A DNA stretch of 64,000 nucleotides, taken from Egibacteraceae bacterium. Lineage in GTDB: Bacteria > Actinomycetota > Nitriliruptoria > Euzebyales > Egibacteraceae. Within the stretch, counting starts at the first letter, position 1, and each line of letters begins with the position of its first letter. Under the pieces are notes generated by a model. That model was given only the letters and a program-made list of their open reading frames with translations, made no database searches and had not been told where the DNA came from. The stretch is from the NCBI GenBank assembly GCA_030447925.1, contig JAUJNX010000001.1, positions 272,037 through 336,036 on the forward strand, given 5' to 3'. Of this stretch, positions 37,288-46,314 are shown piece after piece. A program made the position numbers and the translations under genes.

Positions 37288-38085
37288 TCAGCCCGGGCGG
37301 GTCCCGGTGATCAGCAGGTACTCGGCGGCGACCTCGACGGCGCCGCCGGGACCCGCCTGGGCGGCGTAGAACGCCTCGACGGCGTCGAACATCTCCGCGC
37401 CCCGCCCGTCCGGCAGGGCGGCCGCCGCCGCGACATGCGCCGGGGAGTGGCGCTCCAGGAACGCCCGCGCCGCGGCGGCGGACGGGAAGTGCCACGGCAG
37501 CGCCGCCGTGCGGACCGCCACATCGGCGAACGGCCCTGCCAGCAGGGCCCGCGCGGTGGCCGGGTCCCCCCAGTCGAAGGGGCGGTGCCGGCGGTCCGCG
37601 TCGGGGAAGAACCCCAGGACGACGTCGGTCATCCGGGCCATGTGCCCGCCCGCCGTCCACGCGGTCAGCCCGACCCGCCCGCCCGGGCGCAGGACCCGGT
37701 GCAACTCCGCGACCGCACGCTCCGGGCGGGGCGCGAAGATCACCCCGAACGCCGACGCCGCGACGTCGTACGCGCCGTCCCCACCGCCCAGGTCCTCGGC
37801 GTCGGCGGCGACCCAGGTGACGGCCAGCCCCGCCGCCTCCGCCCGCGCCCGCCCCAGCTCCAGCATGCGCGGCGTGATGTCGGACGCGGTGACCTCCGCC
37901 CCGCGCCGGGCGGCCGCCAGCGCGACGTTGCCGGTGCCCGCCGCCACGTCCAGGACCCGGTCGCCGGGCCCGACCGCCAGGGCGTCGACCAGCGCCGCCG
38001 CCGCCGGCTCCAGCCGCGCCGCCGTCGGGCCGTAGTCCGCACCGGCCCACGTCGCCTGGACCCGCGCCCGCGCCGTCTCGTCCAT
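37288..38085 (-). CDS. SAM-dependent methyltransferase
   Basis: A 265-residue class I methyltransferase. LDVAAGTGNVALAAA is motif I (SAM-binding), ASDITPRML the acidic strand 2 end, VAADAEDL motif II, and LRPGGRVGL the post-II loop of the Methyltransf_11 group. Start ATG 38085 just before RARVQATW. Substrate unknown. It converges on the hydrolase with 4 bp between stops. Confidence 0.88.
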   Translation of the reverse strand: MDETARARVQATWAGADYGPTAARLEPAAAALVDALAVGPGDRVLDVAAGTGNVALAAARRGAEVTASDITPRMLELGRARAEAAGLAVTWVAADAEDLGGGDGAYDVAASAFGVIFAPRPERAVAELHRVLRPGGRVGLTAWTAGGHMARMTDVVLGFFPDADRRHRPFDWGDPATARALLAGPFADVAVRTAALPWHFPSAAAARAFLERHSPAHVAAAAALPDGRGAEMFDAVEAFYAAQAGPGGAVEVAAEYLLITGTRPG

Positions 38086-38393
38086 ACCGGGCAGCCTAGA
38101 GCGCGGGGCCCGCTGGTGAGCCGCCCGGCGTCGGAGGTGCACCCCTCTGCCGCGTCGCCGGGTCGCGTGGTCGACCGCCGCCCGGTGCCCGGGGGGCGCC
38201 GCAGGGGCCGCGGCGCCGACCGTGCGGGCGGGACCAGCTTCGCGGCGTCGCGCTGCACGACGCAGTGCGGCTGGGGCTGGCGGGGTCCGACAACCACCTG
38301 TACCGCGCCTACACCAAGCTGCGGATCGCCGGCCGCGACGAGCTCCCCGCCGTCCTCGACCCCTGACCCCGCCGGTCGCCGTCGGCGGGACGA
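38086..38393. other. Gap with a C-terminal coding fragment
   Basis: No intact gene. On the plus strand about 38231-38366 reads DQLRGVALHDAVRLGLAGSD, then LYRAYTKLRIAGRDELPAVL and a TGA; it has no start and nothing recognisable precedes it, so it appears to be the tail of a deleted gene. Confidence 0.4.
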
Positions 38394-39866
38394 TCAGGGG
38401 CGGCAGGTGCCGCAGGGGCTGAGCCCGGCGGCGGCGGCCGCCTCGCGGGAGAGCGGGCGCGTGGTGGGGCCCGCCATGCGGCACCCCTGCCGGTGGTAGC
38501 GCTTCCCGCCGGTGGCGGCGTGGACCAGGTCCTCGTCGACCAGCGCCGCCACGGTCACGGCCCCACCGCCCGCCGCCGCCGGCACCGCCGCGACCGGCAG
38601 CTCCGCCGCCGCCCCATCGCCCGCCGACGCCCCCGCATCCTCGGGCGCCCCCGCCCCCGCCACCGGGGCGGGGGCGGTGCGTGCAGGGGTGGTGATGGCG
38701 GGGGGTGGCAGGGTCGGGGCGCTGGGGCGAGGGGGCGGGGCGGTGCGGAAGGCGGGGCGCTCGATGCTGCCGAGGGCGGGCGGGGGCAGGAGGGGGGCCG
38801 TGGGGCGGGCGGGGCGGGGGGCCGGCGGGACGGTCGGCTCGACCGTCCCCGCGGTCGCCGTCAGCCGCGGCTCCGCGATCCGCCCGTCACCGCGCCCGCC
38901 GCCGCCATTCCCGTGGGCGCCACCGCGCCGCTCGACGGCGTCCTCGGCCCGCCAGGCGCGCCAGTAGGTCCCCAGGCGCGCGACGTACGCCTTCGGGGCC
39001 TCGGCGTAGAGCCGGTCGCCGAGCAGCAGCGCCTCCGCCTGCAGCGCCCACCGGCGCGCGTCGAGGATCGCGAGCAGCCCGTCCAGGTCGACGCCGAGGG
39101 CGCCCGCGTCCCCGGTCAGCGTGGCGCGCAGGTTCGCCAGGTCGTGGTCGTCGCCGAGCAGCTCCGACAGGCGCTGCGCCTCGGCCGCGACCTGCTCCAT
39201 CGGCGCGGGCCAGACGGACTCCAGCAGCCGCGTGTGGTACCAGCCGTCCTTCACCCGCCGCCGCCAGGCGTGCAGGTTGTCCGCCGTCGGCTTGCGCCCC
39301 GCGGCCGCCCGCGCGTCCAGGCCGCGCGCGTACTCGCGCCCCAGCCCGCCGCGCAGCGCCTTCCACCCGCCGCGGTCCAGGTCCAGCCGGGCCAGCCGGT
39401 CGCGCGCCGCGGCCAGCCGCTCGGCGACCGCCGCGGCGGTACCGCCCTGGCCCAGCACGGCCTCGCCCGCGGCCTGGCGCCGGTCGTCCAGCACCTCCCG
39501 CACGCGGGCCCACACCCGCGGCGCCACGTCGCCCTCGTCGGCGGCCCGCAGCCGGTCCAGCGCGGTGACCGCGACCTGCGCGTCGCGCGGCCCCGACAGC
39601 TCCCGCGCCGCGGCGCGCAGGCGGTCGTTCTCCTTGCGGTAGGTCTTCGCAGCCAGCTCGCCGCGGACCAGGCGCAGGGCGGACCGCGCCTTCTTCACGT
39701 GCTTGCGGGCGCCGTGGACGGCCTCGACGCGGTCCCCGCCGGTGGCGGTCAGCTTCGCGACGGCGCCGTCCAGCTGCTCGGTGACGACGCGGAGCACCCC
39801 GGTCCGCACCGACTCCCCGCGCTCCAACCGATACCCCACGCCGTCTCCCGTTCCCTCGCCCGTCAT
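38394..39866 (-). CDS. CHAD-domain protein with C-terminal Ada-like zinc motif
   Basis: A 490-residue protein. Residues 15-310 are a CHAD domain, an all-helical polyphosphate-binding fold with conserved basic His/Arg/Lys: VHGARKHVKKARSALRLVR and LHAWRRRVKDGWYH. A 130-residue Pro/Ala-rich linker follows. The last 40 residues contain YHRQGCRMAG … GLSPCGTCRP, an H/C + C-x-x-C arrangement like the zinc site of Ada-type or nuclease-associated motifs. Likely attached to polyphosphate granules; the tail may bind zinc and nucleic acid. The following gene is an Mrr-like nuclease with 22 bp between. Confidence 0.85.
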   Translation of the reverse strand: MTGEGTGDGVGYRLERGESVRTGVLRVVTEQLDGAVAKLTATGGDRVEAVHGARKHVKKARSALRLVRGELAAKTYRKENDRLRAAARELSGPRDAQVAVTALDRLRAADEGDVAPRVWARVREVLDDRRQAAGEAVLGQGGTAAAVAERLAAARDRLARLDLDRGGWKALRGGLGREYARGLDARAAAGRKPTADNLHAWRRRVKDGWYHTRLLESVWPAPMEQVAAEAQRLSELLGDDHDLANLRATLTGDAGALGVDLDGLLAILDARRWALQAEALLLGDRLYAEAPKAYVARLGTYWRAWRAEDAVERRGGAHGNGGGGRGDGRIAEPRLTATAGTVEPTVPPAPRPARPTAPLLPPPALGSIERPAFRTAPPPRPSAPTLPPPAITTPARTAPAPVAGAGAPEDAGASAGDGAAAELPVAAVPAAAGGGAVTVAALVDEDLVHAATGGKRYHRQGCRMAGPTTRPLSREAAAAAGLSPCGTCRP

Positions 39867-39888
39867 CTCCCGTTCATGCTAAGCGCGA

Positions 39889-40782
39889 TCAGCCGACCAG
39901 GACGGCGGCGGCGGGCAGCCAGCAGGACCCGGTCTCGTTGGCGTGGCGCTTCTTGCGGCGCAGGAGGTCGTCCAGGCGCAGGCGCTGGTCGAGCACCGCC
40001 ATCAGGTCCGCCCCGTCGACGGTCAGGAACGGCGTGGAGTGGCGGTACTCCTCGATGGCGGCTGCGGTGAACCCGTTGACGCTCACGAAGATGCCCAGCG
40101 CGTTCTTGCCCTTGCGCCGGACCTTGGCGGCGAACACGTCGAGCGTGGCGCGGTCGGTCGGCTTGCGCCGCCACTTGGCCTCCACGACGTAGTCGTCGGT
40201 GTCGAAGGTCAGCGCCCCGTCCAGCTCCTCGCGCTCCAGGCGGTAGGACAGCCGCGGGTCCAGGTCGAACAGCGCGAACAGGTCGTGCAGGAAGGTCTCG
40301 AACGCCCCGCCACGGGCCGCGGCGTCGGTCCCCGCCTGCAGGGCCAGGAAGCGTTCGCGCAGGTCCGCGAGCCCCTCCGCCAGCGCGCGGCCGGCGCTGG
40401 CGGCCGACCGCGCCCGCTCCTGGTCGGCGAGCAGCGCGCGCCACCGCCGGACCTCCGCGACGGCCCGGCGCGCCTCGTCGATGCGGACCGGCGCGTCGTC
40501 GAGGTCCTCCATGTCCGAGAAGCGCTCGCGGGCGGCGAGGTCCTCGATCAGCGCCACGGTGGTCGCGCGGTAGCGGTCCCCACCGGCGACCAGCCGGTCG
40601 ACCAGCGCATCGGTGACCTCGCGCTTGGGCGCCGCGAAGTCCAGGCCCGCCAGCAGCTCGGGGTGCTCGCGCAGCGCGGCGCGCAGGAACGCCTCGAACG
40701 GGCGCTTGTACCAGAAGACCACGGGAAGGGCGTCGCGCAGGGCCTGGAAGGCCCCCGCCGCGATCCTCCCCGCCCCCTGCAC
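39889..40782 (-). CDS. Mrr-like restriction endonuclease-fold protein
   Basis: A 297-residue protein. The N-terminal 170 residues are helical and charged; the C-terminal part is an Mrr_cat-type PD-(D/E)XK nuclease: LDGALTFDTDDYVVEAKWR holds the Asp and E-x-K catalytic residues, and VRRKGKNALGIFVSVNGF follows as in Mrr. It should cleave DNA, perhaps modified DNA, or act in repair. No methyltransferase or specificity subunit adjoins, so it is not a complete type I or II system. It lies directly upstream of the CHAD gene. Confidence 0.82.
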   Translation of the reverse strand: MQGAGRIAAGAFQALRDALPVVFWYKRPFEAFLRAALREHPELLAGLDFAAPKREVTDALVDRLVAGGDRYRATTVALIEDLAARERFSDMEDLDDAPVRIDEARRAVAEVRRWRALLADQERARSAASAGRALAEGLADLRERFLALQAGTDAAARGGAFETFLHDLFALFDLDPRLSYRLEREELDGALTFDTDDYVVEAKWRRKPTDRATLDVFAAKVRRKGKNALGIFVSVNGFTAAAIEEYRHSTPFLTVDGADLMAVLDQRLRLDDLLRRKKRHANETGSCWLPAAAVLVG

Positions 40783-40918
40783 CCCCCGGATGGTACGAGC
40801 TGGCCGACCGCCCGTCCGCGCGCCGCGAGATTGCCCCTACCGGTCAGTAATGGCTCCGCTAAAGTCCTCGAACCCCCCCACAAGGGGGAAGAGCCATCCT
40901 CATACTGGAGAGGACGCA

Positions 40919-43363
40919 GTGCGCAAACTCGCGGTCGGGCTCACCAGCCTGACACTCGCACTCAGCTCCACCGCCGCTCTGGCGGGTCCCAGCCTCGCGG
41001 CGCCACCCACCGGGGCCGGGCTGCAGGTGACCGACAGCCGCACCGACGAGCTCCCCAACGCGCTGGAGGACAAGCGCCGCGACCTGCGCGAGCAGGCCCT
41101 GAACGCCGTCCTGGCCGGCGAGGTCGACACCGAGCAGCGCGGGGTCAGCACCGTGGTCAACCTCGCCGAGGTCGCTCCCGACCCCGCCACCGCCTCCGCG
41201 CAGCGCCGCGCGGCCGCCGCCGTCGACGAGGACCAGTACGTCGAGCTCGCCCGCGAGACGACGGACCGCATCTTCGTCGTGCTCGCGGAGTTCGGGGACG
41301 AGCGCCACCCGGACTTCCCCGACCAGGACACCGACCCCACCACCGAGGGCCCCGCCGTCTTCGAGGGCCCGCTCCACAACCAGATCCCCGAGCCCGACCG
41401 GTCGGTGGACAACTCCACGGTCTGGCAGCCCGACTACGACCGGGAGCACTACGAGGAGCTGTACTTCTCGCAGGACCCGGGCGCCGAGTCCGTCGCCCAG
41501 TACTACGAGCGACAGTCGTCGGGCCGCTACAGCGTCGAGGGCACCGTCACCGACTGGGTCAAGGTCCGCTACAACGAGGCCCGGTACGGCCGCAGCGACG
41601 ACGACCCCGACGACGAGAACGGCGACGACCCGGCGGTCTGCGCCAGCAACGTGTGCAACACGACCTGGCAGCTGGTCAACGACGCCGTCGACCAGTGGGT
41701 CGCCGACCAGTCGGCCGCGGGCCGCACCGAGGACGAGATCGAGGCGGAGCTCGCGACCTTCGACGAGTGGGACCGCTACGACGGCGACGGCGACGGCGAC
41801 TTCAACGAGTCCGACGGCTACATCGACCACTTCCAGATCGTCCACGCCGGCGGCGACCAGGCCGACGGTGACCCGTTCCAGGGCGAGGACGCCATCTGGA
41901 GCCACCGGTGGTACGCCTTCGGCACCGACTTCGGCCTGACCGGTCCGGAGCGCAACCCCTTCGGCGGCGCCGAGATCGGCGAGACCGACATCTGGGTCGG
42001 CGACTACACGATCCAGCCGGAGAACGGCGGGCGCAGCGTCTTCAAGCACGAGTACGGCCACGACCTGGGGCTGCCGGACCACTACGACACCGCCGGCGGC
42101 GGCGACAACAACGGCACCGGCTGGTGGACGCTGATGTCCCAGAGCCGCGTCAGGGCCGAGGGCGACGTCGGCATCGGCACCCGAGCCGCGGACCTGTCGG
42201 CGTGGGACAAGCTCCAGCTCGGGTGGCTGGACTACGAGGTCGCGCTGGCCGGCCAGGACCGCCGCTACGTCCTCGGGCCCCACGAGTACAACACCGACGA
42301 CCCGCAGGCCCTCGTCGTCGTGCTCCCCGACAAGGAGGTCACGACCGAGCTGGGTGCGCCGTTCGCCGGGGAGAACCAGTACTGGTCCGGCAGTGGCGAC
42401 AACCTGTCGAACACGATGACCAGGACCCTCGACCTCACCGCGGCCACAACCTCGGCGAGCATGTCGCTCAAGGCGCGCTACGAGATCGAGGAGGGCTACG
42501 ACTACCTCTACGCCGAGGCGTCCCTCGACGGCGGCGCGACCTGGACGGCGCTCGACGGCACCGTGGACGGCGAGCCCTTCGGGCGCGACGCCAGCGGCAC
42601 GCCCGCCATCGACGGCTCGACCGGGGGCGCCTGGGTCGACATGGTCATCCCCATGGACGTCGCGGTGGGGAGGACCGTGGAGTTCCGCTTCCGCTACCAG
42701 ACCGACAGCGGCCTGGCGCTGCCCGGCTTCTTCGCCGACGACATCACCGTGACCGCCGACGGTGTCACGGTCCTCCAGGACGGCGCCGAGGACGGCGGCG
42801 AGGGCTGGGTGCTGGACGGCTTCACGACGACGACCGGCACCGAGGTCGCCCTGTTCGAGCACTACTACATCGCGTCGCACCGGACGTATGAGTCCTACGA
42901 CCAGTACCTGCGGACCGGCCCCTACAACTTCGGCTTCGGGCCGGAGCAGCCCGACCGGGTCGAGTTCTTCCCCTACCAGGACGGGCTCCTGGTGTCGTAC
43001 TGGGACACCTCCCAGTCCGACAACAACACCACCCAGCACCCCGGCGAGGGGCTGATCCTGCCGATCGACTCCCGCCCGGAGCCCATCTACAACCTGGCCG
43101 GCGAGCCGTGGCGCGGCCGCATCCAGGTCTACGACGCGCCGTTCAGCCGCGACCGGGCGGACTCGTTCACCCTGCACGTCGCGGGCGAGCCGAGCTACAT
43201 CCGGGGCCAGCGCGGGGTGCCGCTGTTCGACGACACCCGCTCCTACTGGAACGAGGCGCTGCCCTTCACCGGGGTGAAGACGCCGGGCGTCGGCGTCGGC
43301 CTGCGCGTCCTGCGCACCGAGGGCACCGAGATGACGGTCCGCCTCCTCCCCACCGGCGACTGA
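40919..43363 (+). CDS. Secreted M6 (immune inhibitor A-like) metallopeptidase
   Basis: An 814-residue exported protease. Signal peptide (LTLALSSTAALAGPSLA), an N-terminal propeptide to about 110, then the catalytic domain with zinc motif HEYGHDLGLPDHYD near 376 (HExxH plus downstream ligand region), and C-terminal immune-inhibitor-A-type beta domains (about 480-800; TDSGLALPGFFADDITV). Acidic D/G-rich stretches (DGDGDGDFNESDG) suggest calcium binding. GTG 40919 has GGAGAGGAC before it and is preferred over longer frames that would overlap the Mrr gene. Extracellular protein degradation. Confidence 0.93.
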   Translation: MRKLAVGLTSLTLALSSTAALAGPSLAAPPTGAGLQVTDSRTDELPNALEDKRRDLREQALNAVLAGEVDTEQRGVSTVVNLAEVAPDPATASAQRRAAAAVDEDQYVELARETTDRIFVVLAEFGDERHPDFPDQDTDPTTEGPAVFEGPLHNQIPEPDRSVDNSTVWQPDYDREHYEELYFSQDPGAESVAQYYERQSSGRYSVEGTVTDWVKVRYNEARYGRSDDDPDDENGDDPAVCASNVCNTTWQLVNDAVDQWVADQSAAGRTEDEIEAELATFDEWDRYDGDGDGDFNESDGYIDHFQIVHAGGDQADGDPFQGEDAIWSHRWYAFGTDFGLTGPERNPFGGAEIGETDIWVGDYTIQPENGGRSVFKHEYGHDLGLPDHYDTAGGGDNNGTGWWTLMSQSRVRAEGDVGIGTRAADLSAWDKLQLGWLDYEVALAGQDRRYVLGPHEYNTDDPQALVVVLPDKEVTTELGAPFAGENQYWSGSGDNLSNTMTRTLDLTAATTSASMSLKARYEIEEGYDYLYAEASLDGGATWTALDGTVDGEPFGRDASGTPAIDGSTGGAWVDMVIPMDVAVGRTVEFRFRYQTDSGLALPGFFADDITVTADGVTVLQDGAEDGGEGWVLDGFTTTTGTEVALFEHYYIASHRTYESYDQYLRTGPYNFGFGPEQPDRVEFFPYQDGLLVSYWDTSQSDNNTTQHPGEGLILPIDSRPEPIYNLAGEPWRGRIQVYDAPFSRDRADSFTLHVAGEPSYIRGQRGVPLFDDTRSYWNEALPFTGVKTPGVGVGLRVLRTEGTEMTVRLLPTGD

Positions 43364-43389
43364 CCCGCCACCGCACCGCCCGACCGACC

Positions 43390-43419
43390 GGGGCCGGGGA
43401 GCGACCGCTCCCCGGCCCC
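43390..43419. terminator. Bidirectional hairpin terminator
   Basis: A 14-bp G+C-rich inverted repeat (GGGGCCGGGGAGCG / CGCTCCCCGGCCCC) between the convergent M6 peptidase and gabD genes, 27 and 5 bp from the two stops. Confidence 0.8.
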
Positions 43420-43423
43420 CGCG

Positions 43424-44890
43424 TCACAGGCCGAGGGCGACGTACTTGGGGGAGAGGTACTCCTCGATGCCCTCGGAGCCGCCCTCGCGGCCGAAGCCGG
43501 ACTGCTTCACGCCGCCGAAGGGGCCGGCGGGGTTGGACACGGTGCCCTTGTTGAGCCCGACCATGCCGACCTGCAGGCCCTCGATGACGCGGAAGGCGCG
43601 CTCCAGGCCCTGGGTGTAGGCGTAGGCGACCAGCCCGTACTCGGTGGCGTTGGCCTGCGCCAGGGCCTCGTCCTCGCTGTCGAAGGTGGTGACGGGGGCG
43701 ACCGGCCCGAAGATCTCCTCGCGCAGGACCGCGGCGTCCGCGGGGACCTGGCCCAGGACGGTGGGCGGGTAGAAGTAGCCGGGGCCGTCGACGCGCTCGC
43801 CGCCGACGACGACCTTGGCGCCGCGGCCGACCGCGTCGTCGACCAGCTCGGCCACCTTGTCGCGCTGCTCGGCGTTGACCAGCGGGCCGACGTCGACGCC
43901 GTCGTCGGTGCCGCGCCCGACGGTCAGCGCGCCGAGGCGCTCGCCGAGGCGGGCGGTGAACTCGTCGGCGATCGACTCGTGCACGTGGAAGCGGTTGGCG
44001 GCCACGCAGGACTCGCCCATGTTGCGCATCTTGGCGATGACGGCCCCGTCGACGGCCGCGTCGAGGTCGGCGTCGTCGAAGACCAGGAACGGTGCATTGC
44101 CGCCCAGCTCCATGGACAGGCGCAGCAGGCGGTCCGACGCCTGGGCCATGAGGCTGCGCCCGACCTCGGTCGACCCGGTGAAGGTGAGCTTGCGGGTGCG
44201 CTCGTCCTCGATGAGGGGCTTCACCACCGCCGACGACGACGAGCTGGTCACCAGGTTCAGCACGCCCGGCGGCAGGCCCGCCTCCTCGAGCAGCTCGACC
44301 AGCGCCAGCATCGACAGCGGGGTCGAGCTGGCCGGCTTCATCACCATGGTGCAGCCGGCCGCCACCGCCGGGCCGATCTTGCGGGTGCCCATGGCCAGCG
44401 GGAAGTTCCAGGGCGTGACCATGACGCACGGCCCCACCGCCTGGCGCATCACCAGCACCCGGCCGTCACCCGCGGGGGAGTCCATCCACCGCCCGCCGAT
44501 GCGGACGGCCTCCTCGGAGAACCAGCGGAAGAACTCGGCCGCGTAGGTGATCTCCGAGCGCGACTCCGCGAGCGACTTGCCCATCTCCAGGGTCATGAGC
44601 AGCGCGAGGTCGTCGCGCCGGGCCACCATCGCCTCGAACGCGCGGCGCAGGATCTCCCCGCGCTCCCGCGGGGCGGTCCCCTGCCACGCGGCCTGCGCGG
44701 CGACCGCGGCGTCCAGGGCCGCGACCGCGTCCTCCGGGGTGCCGTCGGCGACGTGCACCAGGTCCTGCTCGGTCGAGGGGTCCTCGACCGCGAAGGTGGC
44801 GCCGCCGGTGGCGTCACGCCACCGGCCGCCGATGTACAGCTGCGTGGGGACCCCGTCGAGGACCCGCTGCTCGTCCGCCCTGGTCGTCAT
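43424..44890 (-). CDS. gabD: NAD(P)-dependent succinate-semialdehyde dehydrogenase
   Basis: A 488-residue aldehyde dehydrogenase of the GabD branch. TPWNFPLAMGTRKIGPA is the Rossmann/catalytic Asn stretch, FTGSTEVGR the cofactor loop, MELGGNAPF holds the general-base Glu, and NMGESCVAANR the nucleophile Cys. It oxidises succinate semialdehyde to succinate in GABA catabolism; a broad aldehyde range is possible. A DUF2795-like gene lies 27 bp upstream in the same direction. Confidence 0.93.
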   Translation of the reverse strand: MTTRADEQRVLDGVPTQLYIGGRWRDATGGATFAVEDPSTEQDLVHVADGTPEDAVAALDAAVAAQAAWQGTAPRERGEILRRAFEAMVARRDDLALLMTLEMGKSLAESRSEITYAAEFFRWFSEEAVRIGGRWMDSPAGDGRVLVMRQAVGPCVMVTPWNFPLAMGTRKIGPAVAAGCTMVMKPASSTPLSMLALVELLEEAGLPPGVLNLVTSSSSSAVVKPLIEDERTRKLTFTGSTEVGRSLMAQASDRLLRLSMELGGNAPFLVFDDADLDAAVDGAVIAKMRNMGESCVAANRFHVHESIADEFTARLGERLGALTVGRGTDDGVDVGPLVNAEQRDKVAELVDDAVGRGAKVVVGGERVDGPGYFYPPTVLGQVPADAAVLREEIFGPVAPVTTFDSEDEALAQANATEYGLVAYAYTQGLERAFRVIEGLQVGMVGLNKGTVSNPAGPFGGVKQSGFGREGGSEGIEEYLSPKYVALGL

Positions 44891-44917
44891 CCCCCAAGCA
44901 TGCCCCAGGGCGGCGCG

Positions 44918-45379
44918 TCAGTCGTCGTCGGCGGGGCCGCCGAGGTGGGACTTCAGCTCCTGCATGACCTTGTTCGGCCCGTTGACCTGGCCGAGGCCGC
45001 GCAGCGCGTCGACCAGATCGTCGTCCGCGCCGTTGGAGCGGGCGAGGTCGGCCAGCGCCGGGCCGTCCATCGGGTAGTCCGCGCCCTTGAGGGCCTTCTG
45101 GACCTCCGTGACCTGCCAGGCGGGACCCTCGATGTCCTTGGTCTCGCGCTGGGTCGGGCCGTCGGGGGTGGGGCCGCCGAGCGCGTCCTCCTGCGCGGAG
45201 AGCTCGTGCATCACGGCGTTGGGGCCGCTGAACTCGTCCTTCTTCAGCGCGCGCAACGTCGCCACCAGCTCCGCGTCGGCGCCGTTGGACTCGGCGTGGT
45301 CCGCCAGGTCGTCCGACGAACCCGGGTAGTCGAAGCCCTTGAGGCTCTTCTGCACTTCCGTCACCTGGAACTTGGCCAT
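44918..45379 (-). CDS. Tandem DUF2795-like protein
   Basis: A 153-residue acidic protein made of two similar halves. Each begins F/WQVTEVQKxLKGxDYP and continues with LADLARSNGADDDLVDALR (or its counterpart) and GPN-x-VM-x-EL. This repeat unit matches DUF2795-type small helical proteins of actinobacteria. Function is unknown; a DNA- or membrane-associated role is only a guess. ATG 45379. Confidence 0.85.
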   Translation of the reverse strand: MAKFQVTEVQKSLKGFDYPGSSDDLADHAESNGADAELVATLRALKKDEFSGPNAVMHELSAQEDALGGPTPDGPTQRETKDIEGPAWQVTEVQKALKGADYPMDGPALADLARSNGADDDLVDALRGLGQVNGPNKVMQELKSHLGGPADDD

Positions 45380-45439
45380 GGGCGCGGCGTACCCACCGCG
45401 CCGGGGCTCAATCGTCCGCGCCCTGGTTACCATCGCGCG

Positions 45440-46213
45440 ATGGCGGAGCTGATCGGGTACGCGGTCGACGGCGGGGTGGCGCGGGTCACGCTGGACTCCC
45501 CGGCCAACCGCAACGCGCTGTCGGTCGCGCTGCTCACCGAGCTGCTCGCGGCGGTCGAGGCCGCGCTGGCCGACGGCGCCGTGCGCGTCCTGGTCCTGAC
45601 CGGGACGGGTCCGGTGTTCTGCCCCGGGGTGGACCTGAAGGAGCAGCGCCGCGCGAACGAGGCCGGGGTCCCCGCACCCGCCCCGCGGCTGATGACCCAG
45701 CTGTTCACGGCGCTGGTCGAGGCCCCCAAGCCGGTCGTCGCCCGGGTCAACGGCCACACCCGCGCCGGGGGGATGGGGGTCGTGGGTGCCTGCGACATCG
45801 CCGTGGCCCCCCGGTCGGCCACCTTCGGCTTCACCGAGGTGCGCGTCGGTGTCGTCCCCGCGGTGATCTCGGTGACGACCCTGCCGCACCTGACCTCGCG
45901 CGCCGCCGCCGAGCTGTACCTGACCGGCGAGGTCTTCGACGCCGCCCGCGCCGCCGAGGCCGGCCTGCTGACCCGGGCGGTCGCCGACGACGCCCTCGAC
46001 GCCGAGGTCGACCGCGTGGTCGCCGCCCTGCGCCAGGCGGGGCCGGCGGCGATCGGTGAGACCAAGCGCCTCCTGCACCGCCCTGCCCGCCCCCTCCCCG
46101 AGGTCTTCGAGGACCTCCTGGCCCTGTCGGAGTCCCGCTTCGCCTCCGCGGAAGCCCTGGAGGGCATGCGCGCCTTCACCGAGAAGCGCCCCCCCTCCTG
46201 GACCACCACCTGA
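45440..46213 (+). CDS. Enoyl-CoA hydratase/isomerase family protein
   Basis: A 257-residue crotonase. ARVTLDSPANRNALS, then LTGTGPVFCPGVDL supplies the first oxyanion-hole NH region; NGHTRAGGMGVVGACDIAV the second with catalytic-loop residues; FGFTEVRVGVVPA gives the Glu position. It hydrates or isomerises an enoyl-CoA, probably in fatty or aromatic acid breakdown. ATG 45440; divergent from the DUF2795 gene. The foreign island begins about 100 bp past its stop. Confidence 0.9.
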   Translation: MAELIGYAVDGGVARVTLDSPANRNALSVALLTELLAAVEAALADGAVRVLVLTGTGPVFCPGVDLKEQRRANEAGVPAPAPRLMTQLFTALVEAPKPVVARVNGHTRAGGMGVVGACDIAVAPRSATFGFTEVRVGVVPAVISVTTLPHLTSRAAAELYLTGEVFDAARAAEAGLLTRAVADDALDAEVDRVVAALRQAGPAAIGETKRLLHRPARPLPEVFEDLLALSESRFASAEALEGMRAFTEKRPPSWTTT

Positions 46214-46314
46214 CCCGAGCCGCCGCGTCAGCAGGCGTTGCAGGGAGCTCCACTGAGCTGAGCTGAGGGGCCACGCGTGCGGTGGGCGGGTCTCAGCTCC
46301 AGCCGTGGGCCCCA

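Noticed and set aside
40869-40890. C-run/G-run hairpin before the M6 peptidase, considered as a riboswitch or terminator
   Set aside because: The stem is only about five pairs and there is no further conserved structure.
46214-46314. Possible direct repeats at the island edges as attachment sites
   Set aside because: Comparison by eye with 52277-52424 showed no shared run long enough to be convincing, and no tRNA or integrase is present.
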